The translations under genes and the position numbers were made by a program. The notes beneath the pieces are model-generated. The model was not told where the DNA came from and did not search any database. It worked only from the letters and a program-made list of their open reading frames with translations. Shown piece after piece: positions 57,812 to 64,000 of a stretch of DNA of 64,000 nucleotides (position 1 is the first letter of the stretch; every line of letters starts with the position of its first letter). The stretch is from a virus. Location of the stretch: positions 1 to 64,000 of IMG/VR virus record IMGVR_UViG_3300032291_002944. One strand, 5' to 3'.

Positions 57812-58602
57812 ATAATTTCTTTTTCTTTCAAATTAAAAATTGGTATTGAAACCATTTTATGTTTATTTTTATTATTGAAATTTAAGTACTTTTCAATAAC
57901 TTTGTATTCTTTATTAGAATATGAAAGTTTATTGAGTCCATGTTCCATAACCCATTCTAGTTCTTTATATGTTGCTCCAATTTGGTCTTCATCAGTTCTG
58001 TCATCTTCCCATAGACCATCAGTCGGTTCCGCATCAATAATTTCTTGAGGTACACCTAGGTAACGACCAAGTTCCCTAACTTCAGTTTTATATAGGTCGG
58101 CAATTGGAGAAATATCAACACCTCCATCACCATATTTGGTATAAAATCCAACACCAAAATCCTCAACTTTATTTCCAGTGCCAACCACTATTCCATTTAC
58201 GGATGCCGCAATTTGATATAATGTAATCATTCGTAATCGTGATTTTGTATTTGCAAATCCTAATTCTGAATTGAACCTATTTTTGAATAATGGGTGAGAT
58301 TGAAATTCTTGAAAAGTTTTAGTCAAATCAACATGGTAACCTGAAACATTTTTTTTATATTTTGTCGATAAAAATTCAATCTGTTTTATAGATAATTTAG
58401 TATTTTTTTCGTTTGAATAAATTGGCATTCCAACTATAATAGTAGGAAGTCCTGTTTCTGCACAAAGTGTTGACACAACCGCAGAATCAATCCCTCCAGA
58501 TACACCAACAATTAATTCACTTAAATTATTTTCTTTGACATAATTTGTAATCCATAATTGGATTTCTTTTGATAAGTTTTCATAATCAATAATTCTATTC
58601 AT
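57808..58602 (-). CDS. nadE: NAD synthetase (NadE, ammonia-dependent type)
   Basis: A 264-residue N-type ATP-pyrophosphatase. LIVGVSGGIDSAVVSTL holds the SGGxDS motif (35-40), VVGTGNKVEDFGVGFYTKYGDGG and DISPIADLYKTEV line the deamido-NAD site, and PTDGLWEDDRTDEDQIGATYKELE is the NadE-specific P2-type loop. No glutaminase domain is present. It makes NAD from nicotinate adenine dinucleotide and ammonia. It lies between the dehydrogenase gene and a glycosyltransferase. It could feed NAD to the sugar enzymes, or restore NAD depleted by host defence systems. Confidence 0.9.
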   Translation of the reverse strand: MNRIIDYENLSKEIQLWITNYVKENNLSELIVGVSGGIDSAVVSTLCAETGLPTIIVGMPIYSNEKNTKLSIKQIEFLSTKYKKNVSGYHVDLTKTFQEFQSHPLFKNRFNSELGFANTKSRLRMITLYQIAASVNGIVVGTGNKVEDFGVGFYTKYGDGGVDISPIADLYKTEVRELGRYLGVPQEIIDAEPTDGLWEDDRTDEDQIGATYKELEWVMEHGLNKLSYSNKEYKVIEKYLNFNNKNKHKMVSIPIFNLKEKEII

Positions 58603-60230
58603 TATATAATTTTTAAGTATTCTTCTTTTATTTGTTTTGCAACATTCATAGTATAATATTTTTCTAAATCTGTTGGTGGATTAAATTTTTCTTTTGATAA
58701 AATAAATCCAGCAGAATCAACTTTATAAATCCAACTTGGTTTACCACATAACCATCCCTCAATTGTAGTTCTTCCTAATTGAATTCCCGCAGTTTCCTCA
58801 CACTTGTATATAAAGTTTTCAACTGACCAAGTAGGTGGGAAATGTTTAACATGAGGTTCATTTAAAACTAAAGGTAAATAATTTCCTTTATCTTCACCAA
58901 CTAACCAAAGTTCTTTACCTTCTTCTTTAGTTCGTTCCATTAAATCCAAAATTGTTTCTTTTCTTAAGTAATCAATTGTACCAACAAATAAAACCGCATT
59001 CTCAACTTTAACATTAGATTTTGGTTTGAATTTTTCATTGTCTAATGGATTATATATTACATCAACAGACTCTTCAGGTATTTCAAATTTATTAACAATA
59101 TGGTCTTTAATTTCAGGTCTAATTGCAATGTACTTCTTAATTGATTCATGTTTGATAGGGTCTTCCAATTCAATAACTTCAGAGTGAATGGAATATATTT
59201 TATCTATTTCGGGATAAAATTGAATCATTCTTTCTGCAACAGGTTTATGTTGTATATGAATAATATCATAGTTAACTTCCGAGACACGATACATCATATT
59301 TTCAGTTGACGGTTTAAAACCTTCAGGAGAATTAAACCCCCACTTTCCATCACCAAGTTTAAACCCTGGAGATTCTTCAAATGAAAGACATTTGATACCA
59401 ATTTTTTTTGCCATGTCTGTTAGCGGTCCACCAATTTGAGATATGACTGTAACATCACAGTTAAGTTTCAATAAACTTTTTGCAAGTTCATACACATATA
59501 ATTCAGAACCTGTAAAAGTTCTGAAGAATAAACATGATAATAAAACTTTGATTCTTCTTGTGGGGTCAAATGGAAGTTTAATCGGTAAACTATCTTTATA
59601 TTTTTCAGCAAATAATTTTCTATTTTCTTCCCATTGTTCGTTTGTTTGTCCAATAGATTTGTGAGTTACTCTAACGTTAGTAATAACACCAACCTTAACT
59701 CCTTGTAAATGGTTTTCAAAACAGAATGGAATATCATAAAAGTGAAATCCTTTAAAGTCTTCAATAAAATTAGACTTGATTCTTTTTTTATGAATTCCCA
59801 TAAATAAACCATCAACAATAACAGTTTCAAATATGTTATTGTGGAATGATTCGGAATATTTTGATTCCCATTTTTTTCCTTCGTGTTCATGGTTTACAAT
59901 GCCAACCATTTTTTTCCTATTTTCCCACCATTGTCCACTTGCGGGCATTGATGTGGAACCTGCCATACCAATAATACCAAAATCACTTTTTTCAAAATGT
60001 TTTAATACTTTGTTGTACCAACCTGTCGCCTCAAAATAAATGTCATCGTGACAAAGGATTACAATGTCAGTATTGGACTCTTCAAGTATTTCATTATAAA
60101 CTTGAGCAAGAGATTTCTCACCGTTGTTTATTTTTTCAATAACTTCTAAATTTTTAAATCCCGAACTTTTTTTGAGATAATCAATAAATTTTGGATTATG
60201 TTCTCTTGTTGAATAACCTACTGTAATCAT
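58602..60230 (-). CDS. Two-domain glycosyltransferase (StrF-like plus GT4-like)
   Basis: A 542-residue protein. Residues about 1-215 are a GT-A domain of the StrF-like type (SNTDIVILCHDDIYFEATGW with HDD; VIVDGLFMGIHKKRI). Residues about 220-540 are a GT-B domain (KVLLSCLFFRTFTGSELYVYELAKS, YSIHSEVIEL, VLFVGTIDYLRKE, VENFIYKCEETAGIQLGRTTIEGWLCGKP). Two different catalytic folds on one chain suggests it adds two sugars in turn. It overlaps nadE by 1 nt. Confidence 0.82.
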   Translation of the reverse strand: MITVGYSTREHNPKFIDYLKKSSGFKNLEVIEKINNGEKSLAQVYNEILEESNTDIVILCHDDIYFEATGWYNKVLKHFEKSDFGIIGMAGSTSMPASGQWWENRKKMVGIVNHEHEGKKWESKYSESFHNNIFETVIVDGLFMGIHKKRIKSNFIEDFKGFHFYDIPFCFENHLQGVKVGVITNVRVTHKSIGQTNEQWEENRKLFAEKYKDSLPIKLPFDPTRRIKVLLSCLFFRTFTGSELYVYELAKSLLKLNCDVTVISQIGGPLTDMAKKIGIKCLSFEESPGFKLGDGKWGFNSPEGFKPSTENMMYRVSEVNYDIIHIQHKPVAERMIQFYPEIDKIYSIHSEVIELEDPIKHESIKKYIAIRPEIKDHIVNKFEIPEESVDVIYNPLDNEKFKPKSNVKVENAVLFVGTIDYLRKETILDLMERTKEEGKELWLVGEDKGNYLPLVLNEPHVKHFPPTWSVENFIYKCEETAGIQLGRTTIEGWLCGKPSWIYKVDSAGFILSKEKFNPPTDLEKYYTMNVAKQIKEEYLKII

Positions 60231-60235
60231 TTCTA

Positions 60236-60844
60236 TTAAATTCCTGTGCTACCGAATCCATTATTTCCTCGGTCTTTATTATCTACTTTTTCAACTAATT
60301 CAAGGTTAACAAATTTACCATTCATGACAGGACATAAAACTGCTTGAGCAATTTTCATTCCTTTCTTAACTGTAAATGTTTCATTTGATGTATTGAATAA
60401 AATAACCTTAATCTCTCCAGTATAACCTTGGTCAACAGTGCCAGGGGTATTCAAACAAGTAATACCGTAGTTGATTGCTAATCCACTTTTAGGACGAACT
60501 TGAATCTCATAACCTTCGTCAAAAGAAACTTTTAATCCTGTTGATACTAACGCTCTTGATAACGGAGCCATGTCTAATTCTTCAATAGAATATAAATCAA
60601 ACCCTGAATCAGAAGGATAAGCATATCCAGGAAAAATTGCGTCTTCATGGATTGTTTCTATTTTTATTGTTTTTGTTTTCATTGCGGTTTCCATTTCTTT
60701 TTGAATTTCATCAAAAGAAATATTACCAAAAAGGTTATCTAAACCTTCGTAACTTTTTTCGTCGGGTTCAATACCCATTTGATTTTTTAACGATTCAAAT
60801 TGTTCTTGAATTTGACTAAGTAAATTCGGGTCTAATGTTTTCAT
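60236..60844 (-). CDS. dut: dUTPase with N-terminal extension
   Basis: A 202-residue protein. All five motifs are present: SDSGFDLYS (78-86), RPKSGLA (117-123), NTPGTVDQGYTGEIKV (132-147), KGMKIAQAV (161-169) and RGNNGFGSTG (192-201). The enzyme is trimeric and converts dUTP to dUMP and pyrophosphate. About 55 extra N-terminal residues, acidic and helical, precede the core; internal Met51 and Met55 would give a normal-length enzyme, but the long form overlaps the exonuclease stop by 4 nt, which favours it. Confidence 0.93.
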   Translation of the reverse strand: MKTLDPNLLSQIQEQFESLKNQMGIEPDEKSYEGLDNLFGNISFDEIQKEMETAMKTKTIKIETIHEDAIFPGYAYPSDSGFDLYSIEELDMAPLSRALVSTGLKVSFDEGYEIQVRPKSGLAINYGITCLNTPGTVDQGYTGEIKVILFNTSNETFTVKKGMKIAQAVLCPVMNGKFVNLELVEKVDNKDRGNNGFGSTGI

Positions 60845-61545
60845 TTTTTTAATTCTACTATTTTTTTTATTACGTCAATTAATACTGACACATCTTTTTC
60901 ACAATATTCTACAATACCTTTAATATCTTTTTTTACCCAAAAAGCTTCGTGTACTTTATTTCCTGTAACTTCCATATTCTTAGAAGATTCAACACCTAAA
61001 GAAACACACATAAGTTCTAAAGAAGCTATAGAACCGTAACTACCATATTGCCATAATTCTTTGGTGTCTAACGCCTTAACTTCCCAAGGTTTAGTGTCGT
61101 GACCTGGTAATATTTTTGGAGGTAAGATTCCATTTATAATCATTCGTTTTGCTAACATCGGAATATCGAATCCTTTGACATTATGACCACACAAGAAAAA
61201 TCCAAGTTCTCCAACTCTGTATAAAAGTTTTTGAACATCTAATAACATTTTTCCTTCATCAGGGTCACTAAATGACTGCATTTTAATTTCACCATTGTCC
61301 ATTACAAATGCAACACTGACACAGGCGATTCTTGCAAATTCAGGTACTAAAGCAGACCTATTAACAAACATTGTTCCAACAGGTTTGTCGGCATCTTCAG
61401 GGAATCTTTTTTGGAACCAGTCTAAATAATTTTCAAATTGGAACGAAAGAGCCTCGTTGTTTTTGACTAATGAATCCCAATCGGGTTGAACTCCGACGGT
61501 CTCAATATCAATAAATAAAAGTTTGGTAATAGGTATGTTTATCAT
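60841..61545 (-). CDS. DEDDy 3'-5' exonuclease
   Basis: A 234-residue DnaQ-fold exonuclease: LLFIDIETVGV (ExoI), LCGHNVKGFDIPMLAKR (ExoII, HNxxxFD) and IVEYCEKDVSVLIDVI (ExoIII, YxxxD). It resembles the predicted PolB-like 3'-5' exonuclease family. It likely works on DNA (repair or proofreading in trans) and, oddly, is embedded among glycan genes together with dUTPase. Confidence 0.87.
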   Translation of the reverse strand: MINIPITKLLFIDIETVGVQPDWDSLVKNNEALSFQFENYLDWFQKRFPEDADKPVGTMFVNRSALVPEFARIACVSVAFVMDNGEIKMQSFSDPDEGKMLLDVQKLLYRVGELGFFLCGHNVKGFDIPMLAKRMIINGILPPKILPGHDTKPWEVKALDTKELWQYGSYGSIASLELMCVSLGVESSKNMEVTGNKVHEAFWVKKDIKGIVEYCEKDVSVLIDVIKKIVELKK

Positions 61546-62753
61546 ATGATTGATTTATAAAATTCTGCTCTACTTTTTGTTACTACATTTAAATCGTATG
61601 TGTCTTTAACTGTCTCATATAATCTTTCTCCCATGTCCTTAGCCATGTTAGGATTCTTAATAAGTTTTTCAATATATTTTGCCCAATCTGAGTGGTTTCT
61701 TTGCTCATCAACTAATATACCATTACCATCAACAAAATTACCGTGGTCTAAACAATGTTTGATATCAATCGTATATGGGCCTAAGTTTGAAGCAATAATC
61801 GCTTTCTTATAGAATCCAGCCTCAATTACTTTTAATTGAGACTTCATTCGGTTAAACATATGATTCTTAATTGGTGCTAAAGAAACGTCAAACTTTGAAT
61901 AATTTTTGGCATAAGACGTAACAGGTTTTGTCCATACTCTTGAGTATGACTCACTATTTTCATTATCATAAGTTTCTTGACTGTAATTTAATAAATGTTT
62001 TTTATATTCTTCAGAGACTGTTGAATAATTTTGAGTAAATATTTTTTCATATGAAGCCCAAACAGTTTCATGAGGCAAAATATTTCTTTTGTTATGTTCT
62101 CCAGTTGCTGAGTTAATTTCAGTTACAGTTCCTCTTGTATCAAAACCACACAATACAAATTGGAATTTGTCTTTCAAATGAGTAATCTTACTTAAAGATT
62201 GGTCTAATAATTGAATATCGTGTAAGTGAGATGAACCTCCTAACCAACCAAAACGTAATCTATCAGATTCTGCATTTGGTTCTTTAAATTGAGATTCATT
62301 TGGATTAATTGCGTTAGGGAACACAAATACATTAGGATTAATCTTTTTGATTTCATCTGCAAATAACCCTGTGGTTGTTGTTACATATTTTGCAACTTTA
62401 AGGTTTGCAACAATTTTTTCATTAATCTTATTAAACTTAATGACATCGTGAATCGGGTGTTCTTTACCTGGCATCCAATAGTCGTCAATATCATCAACAG
62501 TGATAACACCTAATGAATTTAACATTTGAATTAATCGGTTTGCTCTATCAAAATCAGGTCCAATACTTCTATGGAATGATACTATTTGATAATCAGTCCA
62601 AAAGTTGACATCATCATATGGTGGTTCATACACGATATCTACGTGGAAATCGTCTCCATATAAATTCTGAAGAAAGACGTGAGGGTCTACGGACCTAAAT
62701 TTACCAACACCTGTACGGTCGGATGGTACTACTAAAATTTTGATTTTTGACAT
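61542..62753 (-). CDS. GT-B (GT1/GT4-like) glycosyltransferase
   Basis: A 403-residue protein: ILVVPSDRTGVGKFRS, IVSFHRSIGPDFDRAN, VITVDDIDDYWMPGKEHP, RFGWLGGSSHLHDIQLLDQSL, KFQFVLCGFDTRG, and MKSQLKVIEAGFYKKAIIAS, with Glu at the usual E-x7-E-like site. It is the first gene of the long glycan operon (minus strand), 4-nt overlap with the exonuclease gene. No late-promoter motif was found upstream. Confidence 0.83.
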   Translation of the reverse strand: MSKIKILVVPSDRTGVGKFRSVDPHVFLQNLYGDDFHVDIVYEPPYDDVNFWTDYQIVSFHRSIGPDFDRANRLIQMLNSLGVITVDDIDDYWMPGKEHPIHDVIKFNKINEKIVANLKVAKYVTTTTGLFADEIKKINPNVFVFPNAINPNESQFKEPNAESDRLRFGWLGGSSHLHDIQLLDQSLSKITHLKDKFQFVLCGFDTRGTVTEINSATGEHNKRNILPHETVWASYEKIFTQNYSTVSEEYKKHLLNYSQETYDNENSESYSRVWTKPVTSYAKNYSKFDVSLAPIKNHMFNRMKSQLKVIEAGFYKKAIIASNLGPYTIDIKHCLDHGNFVDGNGILVDEQRNHSDWAKYIEKLIKNPNMAKDMGERLYETVKDTYDLNVVTKSRAEFYKSII

Positions 62754-62808
62754 ATTAAATTATTGTATTCAATAAAATATAATAACTTATGTCAGATAAA
62801 GAAAGGGG

Positions 62809-63447
62809 TTAAGATAATTTTTTAATTTTAGTTACCTTACCTTCAAAAACGTGCTTACCAACTTTGAAACTGAATATTTCATTAGACTTTTCAGTACTCT
62901 CAGCAATTAAACCGTTTTCTGATAAAGCATCCTTAACCGCTTCCTTAATCATCTTTTGAATTAACTTATAATCTATAGATGATGTTGTAGGTTGTGTTTG
63001 AGGTTTTGATTGAGGTGCCTGAGCTGTTTGAGGTTTTGCGGAGTCTGGTAAATAATTACTCCCATTTTCTTTCATTAATCTTGATGCTCTTTCAATCAAG
63101 TCATCTGATAATGTTGCGGTTTGTTGTTGAGGTTGCGCAATTGGATGTTCCATCATTAATTTCTTAATTTCATCAGGAAGTCTAGAATTTTTAATAGCAT
63201 CAACTGTTGGATTACCTACAGGTTTTGTATTAACTCTTGGAGCTTCAGATAAATAAGGTTGCATAACTTGCCCTTGTTGAGGTGATTCTTGTAAGAATTC
63301 TTGAGGAATATTATATTTTGCTTGAGGTATATCAAACTCTGGCGTTAACATTTGATTAGACTGTGGTCTATAGTTACTTTTAGAAAGTCCTTCTGTTTTG
63401 TCCATTATGGCTTTAGACGCCATAAGTTTTTGCATTAATTGGTCCAT
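62809..63447 (-). CDS. Putative virion protein, Gln/Pro-rich
   Basis: A 212-residue protein: a helical start (MDQLMQKLMASKAIMD), a long Gln/Pro-rich linker (about 30-150, PQSKPQTQPTTSS) and a C-terminal domain (about 155-212, LIQKMIKEAVKDALSENG and FSFKVGKHVFEGKVTKIKKL). No family recognised. Such linker architecture is common in phage structural or assembly proteins. Confidence 0.62.
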   Translation of the reverse strand: MDQLMQKLMASKAIMDKTEGLSKSNYRPQSNQMLTPEFDIPQAKYNIPQEFLQESPQQGQVMQPYLSEAPRVNTKPVGNPTVDAIKNSRLPDEIKKLMMEHPIAQPQQQTATLSDDLIERASRLMKENGSNYLPDSAKPQTAQAPQSKPQTQPTTSSIDYKLIQKMIKEAVKDALSENGLIAESTEKSNEIFSFKVGKHVFEGKVTKIKKLS

Positions 63448-63456
63448 GTTTTAAAA

Positions 63457-63882
63457 TTAAACTGTTTGTTGTTCTGGGGTTGGAGGTGTGACTGGATTAT
63501 TATCAAACTTTGCAATTGTAATAATACTAGTCATGCTCTTATCCCCATTAAAATTATAACCTGGGTGTGGTTGATTGTAAACCTCACCAGTAGGTTTCAA
63601 GGATAAGATTTTATCTAATCTAAATAATCTCCATCCTGGTAATGGTTTTTCACCTTTATATGCGGTGTGGGATGCTCCTTCACGGTCCCAGCCTCTCATC
63701 ACTAAATTACCTGCTTTACTTTTACCTAAAGCAACTGGCTCAACTTCACGTATACCTCTACCACCTGGCTCATCACCATCATAGTAAATTGTAATAACTT
63801 GCTTTTTATTGACCGCGTCTTGTACACTACCAATAGATGCAATTTCACAAAGTAATCCTTTTAATGACTCTTGAAGTTTCAT
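63457..63882 (-). CDS. WYL-like domain protein with leader-like N-terminus
   Basis: A 141-residue protein. ITIYYDGDEPGGRGIREVEP, LVMRGWDREGASHT and GWRLFRLDKILSLKPTG fit a WYL-type ligand-binding (Sm-like) beta fold: the conserved Arg/Tyr and 'FRLDRI'-like strand are present. The start (MKLQESLKGLLCEIAS) has the short amphipathic, Glu-ending style of T4-like prohead targeting sequences. Similar WYL-like proteins occur in marine T4-like phages. Its start overlaps the stop of the upstream gene by 1 nt. Confidence 0.66.
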   Translation of the reverse strand: MKLQESLKGLLCEIASIGSVQDAVNKKQVITIYYDGDEPGGRGIREVEPVALGKSKAGNLVMRGWDREGASHTAYKGEKPLPGWRLFRLDKILSLKPTGEVYNQPHPGYNFNGDKSMTSIITIAKFDNNPVTPPTPEQQTV

Positions 63883-64000
63883 TAGAAATTAGGGTAAGGT
63901 TTTGATGAGTTAAATTTATTAATTTTAATTTCATTTTTTCTTTCTACAACGTCAGTAATAGTTCCTGCTGCAGTATTATATACGTCAAGAAAAACACCAG
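63882..64000 (-). CDS. C-terminal fragment of a gene cut by the right edge
   Basis: A frame open from base 64000 to the TAA at 63882 encodes about 38 residues ending FNSSKPYPNF, with a preceding strand-rich stretch (GVFLDVYNTAAGTITDVVE). Too short to name. The TAATG overlap with the WYL-like gene shows they share an operon. Confidence 0.55.
   Translation of the reverse strand, partial: GVFLDVYNTAAGTITDVVERKNEIKINKFNSSKPYPNF

Noticed and set aside
57808-58602. Reading NadE as a sugar amidotransferase (WbpG/PseA-like) because of the glycan context
   Set aside because: The deamido-NAD pocket segments and the DEDQIG loop are specific to NadE.
1-64000. Window as a prophage or host chromosome segment
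   Set aside because: No integrase, attachment sites or host housekeeping genes are visible; gene density, overlaps and head/tail modules point to a large lytic-type phage, although an integrase outside the window cannot be excluded.

Overview
The window is AT-rich (about 30% G+C by eye), almost fully coding, and reads as part of a large T4-like (myovirus-type) phage genome. Four consecutive hallmark genes fix this: terminase large subunit, portal, prohead protease and gp23-type major capsid protein, in the T4 order 17-20-21-22-23. The host is probably a member of the Bacteroidota, likely a flavobacterium. Evidence: a TonB-dependent receptor with a carboxypeptidase-like regulatory domain, a Bacteroidota-type bS21, two promoters that match the Bacteroidota TTTG-N19-TAnnTTTG consensus exactly, and an almost complete lack of Shine-Dalgarno sites.

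Layout. Positions 1-2.7 kb hold small, mostly minus-strand accessory genes (DUF2061 membrane protein, two HAD-like phosphatases, very small overlapping ORFs). Positions 2.7-6.4 kb hold a cell-surface lipoprotein and a full-length TonB-dependent receptor, which is very unusual cargo for a phage. Positions 6.6-7.6 kb hold tRNA-Glu(UUC), a YkgJ-like cysteine-cluster protein and a tmRNA with its own host-type promoter and terminator. Positions 7.7-17 kb mix virion-associated and accessory genes: M20-like peptidase, a LamG plus Thr/Pro-rich surface protein, an HExxH protein, a ClpC-like unfoldase beside a divergent UVR-domain protein, and a nucleotidyltransferase. Positions 17-33 kb are the plus-strand head morphogenesis block, interrupted by a minus-strand bS21 gene. 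Positions 33-39.8 kb are minus-strand structural and baseplate-type genes. Positions 39.8-62.8 kb are a long minus-strand operon: a late sigma factor (gp55-like), PhoH, then about 20 kb of sugar-nucleotide enzymes, glycosyltransferases and methyltransferases, with NadE, dUTPase and a DEDD exonuclease. The window ends with a virion-type gene, a WYL-like gene and a truncated ORF.

Three themes link the genes. (1) The motif TATTTAT(A/T) lies 2-28 nt upstream of at least 15 start codons, with a sixteenth near-match; nearly all are virion or late-type genes on both strands, and the motif is absent from the glycan operon. With a gp55-like sigma in the window it is the best candidate late promoter. 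(2) There is a possible phage-run protein quality-control set: tmRNA with an unusual tag, ClpC-like AAA+ retaining an IGF ClpP-docking tripeptide, and a small two-UVR-motif protein divergent from it. (3) The glycan island encodes a GDP-mannose 3,5-epimerase and GT10- and GT11-type transferases, suggesting L-galactose or L-fucose-like decoration; mucin-like Thr/Pro-rich phage proteins in the same window are possible acceptors.

All assignments come from reading motifs; no database search was run. Intergenic stretches over 200 bases are 6425-6637 and 15256-15466 (both palindrome-rich regulatory regions).
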